Below, piece by piece: positions 54,378 to 62,839 of a DNA stretch of 64,000 nucleotides. Where the stretch lies: positions 248,001 through 312,000 of the forward strand of contig NZ_PYGA01000002.1 in the NCBI RefSeq assembly GCF_003014485.1, given 5' to 3'. This DNA comes from Murinocardiopsis flavida (GTDB lineage: Bacteria > Actinomycetota > Actinomycetes > Streptosporangiales > Streptosporangiaceae). The notes under the pieces are model-generated. The model saw only the letters and a program-made list of their open reading frames with translations, was not told the DNA's origin and did not search any database. Both the position numbers and the translations under genes were made by a program. The first letter of the stretch is position 1. Every line of letters starts with the position of its first letter.

Positions 54378-54557
54378 TCGAAGAGCGGTCTTTCATTCGC
54401 CATGAAAATAACACGCCTTGCCCGATTGATCCGGTCGGATTCCTCGAAATTTCTCACACCGAGGATACATCCTCCGACTCGGGAATCGTTCGGGGGTCGC
54501 CGTGCACTCGGACCAAGGAGCCTCCGGGAGCACGATGCGGCGACCTTCGGAGCGGGG

Positions 54558-55355
54558 TCAGACCTTGCGCCATTGGGGGGTCCAGGCGCCGTCTACGACC
54601 TCGTAGTCGCCGAACAGGGCCGGGGCCTCTTTTTGGAGGGCTTCGCCGATCTTGCCGAACAGGAGGCGGATCTCCTCCTCCGCTCCGGGAGCCGTGCGGG
54701 CCTCCAGGGTGTGTCGGAGGGTGCGGACGTTGGCGGTCCACACCAGGCCGGTGGCGATGCCCTCGGGGGCGAAGCGGCGCATGAAGGAGGTGCGGTGCTT
54801 CTTCTCGGCGAACTTCACGCCCTCTTCGTCGAGCCCGAAGTGCTCGGCCATCCACAGCTGGAACTGCTCCATCTGGTCCAGCATCGCGGTGGCGCGCTTC
54901 ATCAGCTCGGGGTCGTCCTGCGCCCACTCGGGGAACCAGAACGGGAGGTCGTCAAGGCGGACGAAGCGCAGCGACTCCTGCGAGATCGCGGTGCCGGGGC
55001 GGTGCCGGACCAGTTCATGGGTGAGGACACGGCTGACGTTGTGCAGCACGAAGCTGAAGCTGACGTGCTCCAGGACGGAGCCGTGCAGGCTCGCGAGGAT
55101 GTTGGACAGGTACTGGTCCTGGTCGGTGCGCACCCGGACGACGTTGGGGTTGAGGCCCGGCTCCCACGACCGGTAGCAGAGCCGCCCGGCGAACTCGGCG
55201 AGGTTCTGCGGGTCGTTCAGCTCGGTGTCGAGCTCGCCGCTGTCCAAGCGCCGCAGCCAGCTCGTCCCGCCGACATCGGCGAGGTAGGCGGCGATCTCGT
55301 CGTAGTCCAACTGCGGACGGGCGATCACGTGCACTTCGGGCTCGACGCTTTTCAC
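54558..55355 (-). CDS. thyX: flavin-dependent thymidylate synthase
   Basis: Makes dTMP from dUMP using FAD and methylene-tetrahydrofolate. 265 aa. LTHELVRHRPGTAISQESLR holds the ThyX RHR motif, although the spacing differs from the usual RHRxxSxNExSxRY (one extra residue and Thr in place of the first Ser). LLEHVSFSF-type helix (VLEHVSFSFVLHNVSRVL) and the C-terminal WTANVRTLRHTLEAR are typical. GTG 55355 has GGGGGAG 8 nt upstream. It sits beside mccA on the same strand, but an intervening promoter region separates them. Confidence 0.9.
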   Translation of the reverse strand: MKSVEPEVHVIARPQLDYDEIAAYLADVGGTSWLRRLDSGELDTELNDPQNLAEFAGRLCYRSWEPGLNPNVVRVRTDQDQYLSNILASLHGSVLEHVSFSFVLHNVSRVLTHELVRHRPGTAISQESLRFVRLDDLPFWFPEWAQDDPELMKRATAMLDQMEQFQLWMAEHFGLDEEGVKFAEKKHRTSFMRRFAPEGIATGLVWTANVRTLRHTLEARTAPGAEEEIRLLFGKIGEALQKEAPALFGDYEVVDGAWTPQWRKV

Positions 55356-55582
55356 CGTGGCTACTCCCCCATTGCCAGGGGCGGCGCGCCGACCCCGGAC
55401 CGTTCGCTGAATCCGTGCGGGCGGCAGCCGGCGACCAGGTCGCACGCCACCGCCCGAACGAACCTAGCACCGCGTCGGGGAGGCGGGCCCATGGGTCCGT
55501 CGGGACACGGCGACGAGCGCCCCAAGTGGCTCGGGACGCTCGCGCTCGGTTGTGCGGTCAGGTGAAACGGGGGGTCGAGGGG

Positions 55583-55732
55583 CTAACCGAAGATCATGCC
55601 GCCGGGCGTGATGATCACGCCGACGACGATGAGCACGATGCCCCACAGCATCTGCTTGCGCAGCAGTGCCATGACACCCGCGACGATAAGAATGATTCCG
55701 ACTATCAGCAGGATGATTGCTAGTGCGCTCAT
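55583..55732 (-). CDS. DUF6131 small membrane protein
   Basis: 49 aa, nearly all hydrophobic: two membrane helices (AIILLIVGIILIVAGVMALL and a second after RKQM: WGIVLIVVGVII) with a short positive loop. Matches the DUF6131 pattern, function unknown. GGAGG precedes ATG 55732 closely. Confidence 0.8.
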   Translation of the reverse strand: MSALAIILLIVGIILIVAGVMALLRKQMLWGIVLIVVGVIITPGGMIFG

Positions 55733-55873
55733 GTCCTCCGGCTGCCCCGGCGGCCGCATTGAAAACAAAGATCTTCGCCGCCGCGCGAATCTCCCGGTGC
55801 CCGTGGTCCGCCGGAGCGGACCGGCCGAGCCGGGCCGGCGGGCCGTGCCGAGGGACCGCGTCGGCGGACCGTG

Positions 55874-55951
55874 CGCACGGACCATGCCAGCGGTCCGCTC
55901 CGGCGGGCAGTACGCACGGACCATGCCAGCGGTCCGCTCCGGCGGGCCGTG
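55874..55951 (+). repeat. two tandem copies of a 39-bp unit
   Basis: Both units (55874-55912, 55913-55951) start CGCACGGACCATGCCAGCGG and are identical for the first 35 bases. They lie just downstream of trpEG, in noncoding sequence. Confidence 0.75.
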
Positions 55952-55968
55952 CCGACGGGCCGGGCGGG

Positions 55969-58179
55969 TCAGCGGGCCAGGCGCAGGACCCGTTCGATGA
56001 TCCGCTCGCCCACGGACGCGGTGAGGATCGACTCCGGGTGGAACTGCACGCCCCACCGCTTGCGCGCCGCGTCCTCGATGGCCATGACGACAGGCTCGCC
56101 GCCGGGCCCCGTCCCGTCGACGACGGCCGTGACGTCGAAGCCCTTCACCTGCCCCGGTGTGGTGTAGGTGGAGTGGTAGCGCGCTGCGGTGAACGCCGCA
56201 TCCGCGCCGCCGCCCTCGCCCAGCCCGCCGAGGAGGGTCCCCCCGGTCACCCGCACCAGGCCCGGTTTGCCGTGGACCGGGTCGGCGAGCGTCCGCAACT
56301 CGCCGCCCGCGTGCTCGACCATGGCCTGGAGGCCGAGACACACCCCGAACACCGGGAGCGCGCGCCGGTCGAGCGCGTCGAGCAGCGCGTCCGTGGCGAA
56401 GTCGGCGGGCAGCCCGGGGCCGGGTGAGAGGACCACCAGGTCGGGGGCGAGCTCGTCCAGGTAGGCGGGGTCGAAGCCGTGCCGCACGGTGACGACGCGC
56501 GCGCCGTGCCTGCGGACGTAGTCGGCGAGCGTGTTGACGAAGGAGTCCTCGTGGTCGACCAGGAGGACGGTCATCCCCTCGCCCGCGGTGGGGTCGGGCT
56601 CCAGGGGGCGGGCCGCCGCGGCGGGCTGCGCCGCGCCGTCCTCGGCGAGTGTCTCCAGGAGCGCGCGCGCCTTCAGGAAGGTCTCGCGCTCCTCGGCCTC
56701 GGGGTCGGAGTCGTAGAGCAGGGTCGCGCCCACGCGGACGGTCGCCACGGTGTCGCGGATGTGCGCGGTGCGCAGGGTCAGCCCGGTGTTCATCGACCCG
56801 TCGAAGGCGAGCACCCCCACGGCGCCCCCGTACCAGCGGCGCGGGGTGGACTCGTGCGACTCGATGAACCGCATGGCCCAGGTCTTGGGCGCCCCCGTGA
56901 CCGTGACGGCCCACATGTGGGTGAGGAAGGCGTCGAGCGCGTCGAACTCGGGGCGCAGCCGCCCCTCGATGTGGTCGACCGTGTGGATGAGCCGCGAGTA
57001 CATCTCGATCTGGCGGCGGCCGATGACCTTGACGCTGCCCGGTTCGCACACCCGCGACTTGTCGTTGCGGTCGACGTCGGTGCACATGGTCAGCTCCGAC
57101 TCCTCCTTCGCCGAGCCGAGCAGCGCGCGGATGTTGTCGGCGTCGCCGATGGCGTCCTCTCCGCGGCGGATGGTGCCGGAGATCGGGCAGGTCTCCACCC
57201 GCTGCCCCTGGCCCGGGGTGCCGGTGACCCGGACGAACATCTCCGGCGACGCGCCCACCAGGTACTCGCCCTCGCCGAGGTTGAAGAAGAACTCGTAGGG
57301 CGCGGGGTTGCGGTCGCGGAGCCGCTCGTAGAACCGGGCCGGGGACTCGCAGCGGGCGTAGGTGCGGTGCCCGGGCACGACCTCGAACAGGTCGCCGCGC
57401 ACGAAGCGCTTCTTCGCCTCGGCGACGACCTCGGCGTAGGAGCCGGGCACCGGCTGGTCGGGGAGGTCGGCGCGGCGCATGGGCGGGGTCGGATCGGTGC
57501 GCCGCGCCATCCCGTCGGTGCGCGCGGCCGCGCCGTTGCGTCCAGCCGGGACGGTGAACTCGTAGGTGTAGCGGACGCAGGTCTCGCGCTTGCGGTCGCG
57601 GACGATGACCTCGTCGGGGAGTTGCAGGACGAGGTCGCGATCGGCGGGGTCGCGGTCGAGCACCGCCTCGACGGGCTCGAACTGGAACGCGAGGTCGTAG
57701 CCGAACGCGCCGTAGAGCCCGAGGTGGGAGTCTGCGTCGGGGGCGCGGAACAGGGCGATCACGGAGCGCAGGGCCGAGAAGACGGTCGGCCGGCGGCTGC
57801 GCTCCTCCTCGGTGTAGAACTCCCCGGGGGCGGGTTCGGGGACGTGCACCGCGACCGCGCCGGACGGGGCCTCGCCCTGAACGGATCCGTGCTCGGCGAA
57901 CGCCGCCGCGATCACCGGCAGCAGCACGCCGCCCCGCTCGTTGAGCGCGGTGGCGGTCAGGGTGCGCCCGCGCGCGGCGATCTCCAGGCAGGGGTCGATG
58001 TAGCCCATGTGCCAGCGGCTGTAGCGGCCCGGAAACTCCATGCCCGAGGACAGCACGCCGCCCCTGCGGTGCTCGACCGCCTGCACGAGTTCGGTGAGGA
58101 CGCCGGGGTCGCAGGAGGTCGCGGTTCGGCGGACGTCGACGCCGCCGGTGGTGCGGTAAGAGGTGGAACGCTCGTCCAA
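55969..58179 (-). CDS. trpEG: fused anthranilate synthase, TrpE-TrpG
   Basis: It makes anthranilate from chorismate and glutamine for tryptophan (or a secondary metabolite). The 736-aa protein has the chorismate-binding TrpE part (residues 1-520: GGVLSSGMEFPGRYSRWHMG, FEVVPGHRTYARCE, CPISGTIRRGEDA, TMCTDVDRNDKSRVCEPGSV, GGAVGVLAFDG) followed by the TrpG amidotransferase (LLVDHEDSFVNTLADY, GVCLGLQAMVEH with the Cys, WGVQFHPESIL). The layout and N-terminus resemble the rhizobial TrpE(G) type. It starts at TTG 58179 with AAAGGA 6 nt upstream. A leader peptide with tandem Trp codons and an attenuator precede it. Confidence 0.93.
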   Translation of the reverse strand: MDERSTSYRTTGGVDVRRTATSCDPGVLTELVQAVEHRRGGVLSSGMEFPGRYSRWHMGYIDPCLEIAARGRTLTATALNERGGVLLPVIAAAFAEHGSVQGEAPSGAVAVHVPEPAPGEFYTEEERSRRPTVFSALRSVIALFRAPDADSHLGLYGAFGYDLAFQFEPVEAVLDRDPADRDLVLQLPDEVIVRDRKRETCVRYTYEFTVPAGRNGAAARTDGMARRTDPTPPMRRADLPDQPVPGSYAEVVAEAKKRFVRGDLFEVVPGHRTYARCESPARFYERLRDRNPAPYEFFFNLGEGEYLVGASPEMFVRVTGTPGQGQRVETCPISGTIRRGEDAIGDADNIRALLGSAKEESELTMCTDVDRNDKSRVCEPGSVKVIGRRQIEMYSRLIHTVDHIEGRLRPEFDALDAFLTHMWAVTVTGAPKTWAMRFIESHESTPRRWYGGAVGVLAFDGSMNTGLTLRTAHIRDTVATVRVGATLLYDSDPEAEERETFLKARALLETLAEDGAAQPAAAARPLEPDPTAGEGMTVLLVDHEDSFVNTLADYVRRHGARVVTVRHGFDPAYLDELAPDLVVLSPGPGLPADFATDALLDALDRRALPVFGVCLGLQAMVEHAGGELRTLADPVHGKPGLVRVTGGTLLGGLGEGGGADAAFTAARYHSTYTTPGQVKGFDVTAVVDGTGPGGEPVVMAIEDAARKRWGVQFHPESILTASVGERIIERVLRLAR

Positions 58180-58231
58180 GACCGGTCCTTTGTCGCGGGG
58201 TGCGAGCGCGCCCGGCCGGCGGCAGGAACAG

Positions 58232-58259
58232 CAGCGACCGCCGGAACGGGCGGTCGCTG
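58232..58259 (-). terminator. trp attenuator hairpin
   Basis: 11-bp perfect stem CAGCGACCGCC/GGCGGTCGCTG with 6-nt loop, between the leader peptide and trpEG. The flanking sequence of the stem can pair with alternatives nearby; no long U run follows. Confidence 0.6.
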
Positions 58260-58296
58260 TGGGAAAGACTGAGGTATGCGTACCTTCGAGCGCCGC

Positions 58297-58341
58297 CTAG
58301 GAGCGGCGCCACCACTGATGCCGGGTGATCGGGGTGCGCAT
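58297..58341 (-). CDS. trpL: trp leader peptide, MRTPITRHQWWRRS
   Basis: 14 codons from ATG 58341 to TAG 58297 with two adjacent Trp codons (TGG TGG) at positions 10-11, the signature of a trp attenuation leader. It lies 118 bp before trpEG, with a terminator-type hairpin between. Stalling of the ribosome at the Trp codons when tryptophan is scarce should favour the antiterminated RNA. A -10 hexamer ends 7 nt before ATG and there is no ribosome-binding site, so the mRNA appears leaderless. Confidence 0.85.
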   Translation of the reverse strand: MRTPITRHQWWRRS

Positions 58342-58348
58342 GGGAGCG

Positions 58349-58354
58349 AGTGTA
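58349..58354 (-). promoter_or_regulatory. -10 hexamer TACACT of trpL-trpEG
   Basis: TACACT on the minus strand ends 7 nt before ATG of trpL, placing the transcription start at or near the A of ATG. The -35 region has no good match. Confidence 0.5.
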
Positions 58355-58419
58355 GCGTGCGCGCGGGGTGATCGGGGCGACCCGGGGAACCGGGCGCGGG
58401 CCCTTGAACGGGCGCACGG

Positions 58420-58464
58420 TGTGTGCGACTATTGGAAACCCTTTAATTTCAACAGTCGCACACA
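58420..58464. promoter_or_regulatory. large inverted repeat in the helD promoter
   Basis: TGTGTGCGACT (58420-58430) and AGTCGCACACA (58454-58464) are exact inverted copies. Between them lies an AT-rich 23 bp that includes TTTAAT, a likely -10, and is itself partly palindromic (TTGGAAA...AATTTCAA). Position around the promoter suggests an operator of a dimeric regulator. It is not the rifampicin-associated element of some helicase genes. Confidence 0.55.
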
Positions 58465-58492
58465 AACTTCTCACGGCAAGGATAACATCCTG

Positions 58493-60778
58493 ATGACCCT
58501 TCGTCAAGAGCACGGCACGTCCGACCGGGCGGCGGCGCTCGCCGCGGAGCAGGAGCACGTCTCCCGGGTCTACGCCCGGCTCGACACCGCCGCCGAGAAC
58601 GCCCGCGACGCCCTGCGCGCGGCGCACGCCGCCGGTGAGGCGGGCGGGCTGCGCCAGGCGCGCATCGAACGCGAGGTCCGGGCCGACGAGCAGGGCCGGC
58701 TGCTCGCCCGCCTCACCGGCGTCGAACGCGGACTCTGCTTCGGCCGCGTCGACCACCGCGGCACCGGCGGCGCACCGGGCGACGTCCACTACATCGGGCG
58801 CATCGGCCTGCGCGACGCCGACTACGAACCCCTCCTGGTCGACTGGCGGGCGCCCGCCGCGCGCCCCTTCTACTCCGCCACCCCCGGCGACCCCTGCGGC
58901 CTGGTGCGGCGCCGACACCTGCACACCCGCGACCGCACGGTCGTCGGGCTCGACGACGAGGTGTTCGACCTCGACGCCCTCAGCGACTCCGACCGCCGGA
59001 CGCTCGTCGGCGAGGCCGCCCTCCTCGCCGAGCTGCGCAAGGGCCGCACCGGCAGGATGAACGACATCGTCGCCACCATCCAGAGCGAGCAGGACCGGGT
59101 GATCCGCTCCGGCCTCCCCGGTGTGCTCGTCGTCCAGGGCGGCCCCGGGACCGGCAAGACCGTCGCCGCCCTGCACCGCGCCGCCTACCTGCTCTACGCC
59201 CACCGCGCGACCCTCGAACGGCGCGGCGTGCTCATCGTCGGCCCCAGCCCCACCTTCCTCCGCTACATCGGGCAGGTCCTGCCATCGCTGGGCGAGACCG
59301 ACGTCGTGCTGTCCAGCGTCGGGGAGCTGTACCCCGGGGTCGCCGCCACCGCGCCGGAACCGCCGCACACCGCGGTCCTCAAAGGCGACCTCCGCATGGC
59401 GGGGCTGGTCGGTGCCGCGGTCCGCGACCGGCAGCGGGTCCCCGACGGCGACCTCGACGTCGCCGTCGACAACGACCTCACCCTGCGCATCGGGCACGGG
59501 CAGGCCCGCGCCCACCGCGACCGCGCACGCGCCCTCGGGCTCCCCCACAACGTCGCCCGCAAGCTCTACGTCACCGAGTCGCTCACGGCGCTCGCCCGCG
59601 ACCAGGACCGGCGCCTCGGCCGCACCTCCGACCCCGAGGACCTCGCCTATGCCCGGGCTGCCCTCTGGGAGGAGCCGGCGGTGCGCGCGGCACTCGACGC
59701 CTACTGGCCGCCGCTCTCCCCGCAGCAGCTCATCGGCGAGCTGCTCGGCGACCCCGCGCTGCTGCGCTCGGCGGCCGACGCGCGGCCCGACCTCGGCGGC
59801 GACGAGTGCGCCGCGCTGCTGCGCCCCCAGGGCGCGCCGTGGACCACCGCCGACGTCCCGCTGCTGGACGAGGCGGCGGAGCTCCTGGGCGAGGACGACT
59901 CCGCCCAGCGCGCCGCCCGCCGGCGGGCCGGCCGCGAACGCGCCGAGGAGGAGCGCTACGCCCAGGGCGTCCTGGAGTTCACCGGCCTGTACGAGGACGG
60001 GATGCTGGACGCCGCCGCGCTGGCCGAGCGCCATCGGGCGGCGGACGGCGCCGCCACGACCGCCGAACGCGCCGGGGCCGACCGCACCTGGGCCTACGGC
60101 CACGTCATCATCGACGAGGCGCAGGAGCTGTCCGCCATGGCCTGGCGGATGGTCATGCGGCGGGTGCCCACCCGCTCGATGACGGTCGTCGGCGACGTCG
60201 CCCAGACCGGCGACCCCGCTGGCGCGCGCTCGTGGGCGGAGATGCTCGACCCCTACGTCGCCGGCCGCTGGCGCGAGGAGCGTCTGGAGGTCAACTACCG
60301 CACCCCCGCCGAGATCATGGCGGTCGCCGCCGACGTGCTGGCCGCCGCCGCACCGGGGCAGCGGCCCCCGGAGTCCGTGCGCGGCGGCGAAACGCCGCCG
60401 CGGGCCGTGCGCGTGGCGCCGGGCGGCCTCGCGAGGGCCCTGCCCGCGCTGGTCGAGGCCGAACTCCGCGCCATCGGGGACGGCCGGGTCGCCGTTCTCA
60501 CCCCCGCCGCCCGGCACGGCGAGGTCGCGGCGATCCTGCCCGCCGCGGCGCCGGCCGAGGACCCCGCGGCGCTCGACTCCCCCGTGGTCGTGCGCACCGT
60601 CGCCCAGGCGAAAGGGCTGGAGTTCGACGCCGTCGTCGTCCTCGACCCCGCCGCCGTCCTCGCCCAGTCGGCCAACGGCGGCCGCGACCTCTACGTCGCC
60701 GTCACCCGCGCGACCCGGCGCCTCACCGTCGTCCACGACTCCCCGCTGCCGCCCCCACTCGCCCGCCTGACCGGCTAG
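58493..60778 (+). CDS. helD: HelD-family (UvrD-like) RNA polymerase-associated ATPase
   Basis: 761 aa. HelD proteins bind RNA polymerase and release stalled complexes; some protect from rifampicin. N-terminal coiled coil (residues 1-70: AALAAEQEHVSRVYARLDTA) followed by GRIGLRDADYEPLLVDWRAP. Walker A GGPGTGKTVAALHR, Walker B VIIDEAQELSAMAWRM, VVGDVAQTGDPAGARSW, LEVNYRTPAEIM, AQAKGLEFDAVVVLDP and YVAVTRATRRL are intact. AAGGA lies 10 nt before ATG 58493. The promoter holds a large inverted repeat. Confidence 0.92.
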   Translation: MTLRQEHGTSDRAAALAAEQEHVSRVYARLDTAAENARDALRAAHAAGEAGGLRQARIEREVRADEQGRLLARLTGVERGLCFGRVDHRGTGGAPGDVHYIGRIGLRDADYEPLLVDWRAPAARPFYSATPGDPCGLVRRRHLHTRDRTVVGLDDEVFDLDALSDSDRRTLVGEAALLAELRKGRTGRMNDIVATIQSEQDRVIRSGLPGVLVVQGGPGTGKTVAALHRAAYLLYAHRATLERRGVLIVGPSPTFLRYIGQVLPSLGETDVVLSSVGELYPGVAATAPEPPHTAVLKGDLRMAGLVGAAVRDRQRVPDGDLDVAVDNDLTLRIGHGQARAHRDRARALGLPHNVARKLYVTESLTALARDQDRRLGRTSDPEDLAYARAALWEEPAVRAALDAYWPPLSPQQLIGELLGDPALLRSAADARPDLGGDECAALLRPQGAPWTTADVPLLDEAAELLGEDDSAQRAARRRAGRERAEEERYAQGVLEFTGLYEDGMLDAAALAERHRAADGAATTAERAGADRTWAYGHVIIDEAQELSAMAWRMVMRRVPTRSMTVVGDVAQTGDPAGARSWAEMLDPYVAGRWREERLEVNYRTPAEIMAVAADVLAAAAPGQRPPESVRGGETPPRAVRVAPGGLARALPALVEAELRAIGDGRVAVLTPAARHGEVAAILPAAAPAEDPAALDSPVVVRTVAQAKGLEFDAVVVLDPAAVLAQSANGGRDLYVAVTRATRRLTVVHDSPLPPPLARLTG

Positions 60779-60854
60779 GCGGCGGCCCGGCCGTGCGGCG
60801 CGGCGGCACCCGGAGCGGTGCGCCGCGGTGCCCCACCGGGGGGGTGAGCGGGTG

Positions 60855-62246
60855 TCAGCCGGGGAGTTCCCAGAGGATGATCCGGCCGTTCCCGGCGCCG
60901 GCCGTGAACAGGGTGCCGTCCTTGTTGAAGGCCACGTCGTTGGCGTAGAACGCGTCGCCGTTGTGTTCGAGCCGGGTGAGCTCGGTGCCCTTCGCGAGGT
61001 TCCACACCGCGGTGCTGGACTCGCCCATCTCCAGGTGCGAGCTGACCAGCACCGACCCGTCCGGGCTGAATTCGAGCGCCATGACGCTGCCCTTGGGCCC
61101 GGTGAGCTCGCCCGCGTTCGCGCCGGTGGCGGTGTCCCACAGCTGGACGGTGGCGTCCGTCCCGCCGGTGGCGATGACCGAACCGTCGTGGTTGAACACC
61201 ACCTCCTCCACCGTGCGCTGGCCGTGCTCGATCTCCACCGCGTCGTCCTGCGGGTCGTCCGGGTCGTAGACGAGCGCCTTGCCGCCGACCACGGTGGCGA
61301 GGCGGTCGCCCTTCGGGCTCCAGTCCACGGCCCGCGCCCCCGTCCCCGAGCCGGGGAAGTCGAGCGTGCCGTCAGGATCGCCGGTCCTGCTCTCCCAGTA
61401 CCTGATGACGCCGTCGCCGCCGTCCTGCGCCGCGATCATCTCGCGGACGGCCGGCGGCAGCCACGAGCCGCCGGGGGCTGCCGCCGCGCCGCCGATGCCG
61501 TGCAGCAGCCGTTCGGGTGTCGGCCGCCGCTCGGGGTCCTTCGCCATGCAGGCCAGCACCGGTGCGCGCAGCCACTCGGGGATGCCCTCGGTGTCGGGCT
61601 CCTCCGTGGCGATCCGGGACAGCCGGTGGGCGACGGTGCCGGTGCCGAACGGTTCGCGCCCCGTTGCGGCGTAACACAGCACCGAGCCGAGGGAGAAGAC
61701 GTCGGAGGCGCCCGTGAGCTCGTGCCCGTACGCCTGCTCCGGCGACATGAAGCCGGGCGTGCCGAGGATTCCGCCCTCCTGGGTGACGACGCTCGCCTCG
61801 GCCGAGCGGGCGATCCCGAAGTCGATGACGCGCGGCCCCTCGTCGACGAGCAGGATGTTGCCGGGCTTGAGGTCGCGGTGGACCAGCCCGGCCGCGTGGA
61901 TGGCGCGCAGCGCCTCGGCCATGCCCAGTGCGAGGACGCGCAGCGCCCCCTCGTCCAGCGGCCCGCTCTTGGCGACGGCCTGGCGCAGGGTGGGGCCCGG
62001 CACGTAGGACGTCACCAGCCACGGCTGGACGGCACCCGGGGCGGCCTGGATGACGTCGGCGCTGAACGCCCCGCTGACCCGCTGGGCGATGGCGACCTCG
62101 CGCGCGAACCGCCGCCGGTAGTCGGACTCCTCGGCGAACTCCGGCCGGATCACCTTGATCGCGACGAGCCGGCCTAATCGGCCGTGGGAATGGGCGCGGC
62201 AGATATTACCGTTGCGCGGATCCGGCGGTGCGCGGGGATCCCGCAT
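60855..62246 (-). CDS. serine/threonine kinase-WD40 fusion, N-terminally truncated
   Basis: 463 aa. The kinase domain has the lysine of VAIKVI (K31), HRDLKPGN (123-130), IDFGIAR (DFG 142-144) and GTPGFMSPEQAYGHELTGAS. But the glycine-rich loop that binds ATP is missing: only about 20 residues precede VAIKVI and no upstream frame holds it. The usual juxtamembrane and membrane helix are also absent; the kinase runs straight into WD40 repeats (residues 275-463: VEEVVFNHDGSVIATGGTDA, VMALEFSPDGSVLVSS). It may be a truncated or recombined copy. Only 12 bp separate it from the flavoprotein gene. Confidence 0.8.
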   Translation of the reverse strand: MRDPRAPPDPRNGNICRAHSHGRLGRLVAIKVIRPEFAEESDYRRRFAREVAIAQRVSGAFSADVIQAAPGAVQPWLVTSYVPGPTLRQAVAKSGPLDEGALRVLALGMAEALRAIHAAGLVHRDLKPGNILLVDEGPRVIDFGIARSAEASVVTQEGGILGTPGFMSPEQAYGHELTGASDVFSLGSVLCYAATGREPFGTGTVAHRLSRIATEEPDTEGIPEWLRAPVLACMAKDPERRPTPERLLHGIGGAAAAPGGSWLPPAVREMIAAQDGGDGVIRYWESRTGDPDGTLDFPGSGTGARAVDWSPKGDRLATVVGGKALVYDPDDPQDDAVEIEHGQRTVEEVVFNHDGSVIATGGTDATVQLWDTATGANAGELTGPKGSVMALEFSPDGSVLVSSHLEMGESSTAVWNLAKGTELTRLEHNGDAFYANDVAFNKDGTLFTAGAGNGRIILWELPG

Positions 62247-62258
62247 GCGGCGGGGCTG

Positions 62259-62771
62259 TCAGCCGGCGGCGGCGTTCACCGCGGCGACGACCCCGCTCCA
62301 CTTCGGCGGCAGGGACGGGCCGGGCTCGTGGAGGACGTGCACGCCCATACCGCGGAGCGTGCGCAGGGACGCGGCGAACGCCGGGTGCGCGGCGAGTTCG
62401 GGCTTGCAGTGCGGGACGACGACGGTGGGCACGCCGTACCCCGCCATCTCGCACAGGACCCCGATGGCGAAGTTGTCGGCGTGCCCGTGCGCGAACTTGT
62501 TCACCGAGTTGAAGGTCAGCGGGCAGCCGAGGACGGCGTCCGGCGGGGGCAGGCTCGTGCCGGTGCCGGGCCTGCGGTACTCCAGGCGGACGGGTGTTCC
62601 GGCGATGCGCTCCAGCTCGGCGAAGTCGTAGAACGCGGCGCCGGCGGGGGTGCAGACGACCGTGGTCCGCCATCCGTCGTCGACCAGGGCGCGCAGGAGG
62701 CCGGGGACGTCCTCGAAGACGTGCGCGCCGGAGACGACGAGGTACAGCTCGCGGCGGGGTTCGGAGGCCAT
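62259..62771 (-). CDS. flavoprotein of the HFCD family
   Basis: 170 aa. Residues 7-170 match the homo-oligomeric FMN-containing Cys decarboxylase fold (Dfp, EpiD, Pad1): LYLVVSGAHVFEDVPGLLRA, the FMN/catalytic stretch TFNSVNKFAHGHADNFAIG, and VVPHCKPELAAHPAF. The specific substrate is not known. ATG 62771 is the natural start. It is upstream of the kinase gene on the same strand, with 12 bp between, so they may be cotranscribed. Confidence 0.85.
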   Translation of the reverse strand: MASEPRRELYLVVSGAHVFEDVPGLLRALVDDGWRTTVVCTPAGAAFYDFAELERIAGTPVRLEYRRPGTGTSLPPPDAVLGCPLTFNSVNKFAHGHADNFAIGVLCEMAGYGVPTVVVPHCKPELAAHPAFAASLRTLRGMGVHVLHEPGPSLPPKWSGVVAAVNAAAG

Positions 62772-62839
62772 GGGCGCCGAGTCTAGCCGCGGCGCCGGGC
62801 GCCCGTCTCGGCTGCGGGAGCCGGTGAGGGCGGGGCGCG

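Noticed and set aside
54320..54410. 30-codon minus-strand frame overlapping the mccA start
   Set aside because: No ribosome-binding site, would run out of frame over mccA, ends in Arg-rich sequence; considered accidental.
55583..60736. Very long minus-strand frame (over 1700 codons)
   Set aside because: It is a GC-driven shadow of trpEG and helD; its sequence is low-complexity Arg/Pro/Gly, and only its last 50 codons (55583-55732) are a real gene.
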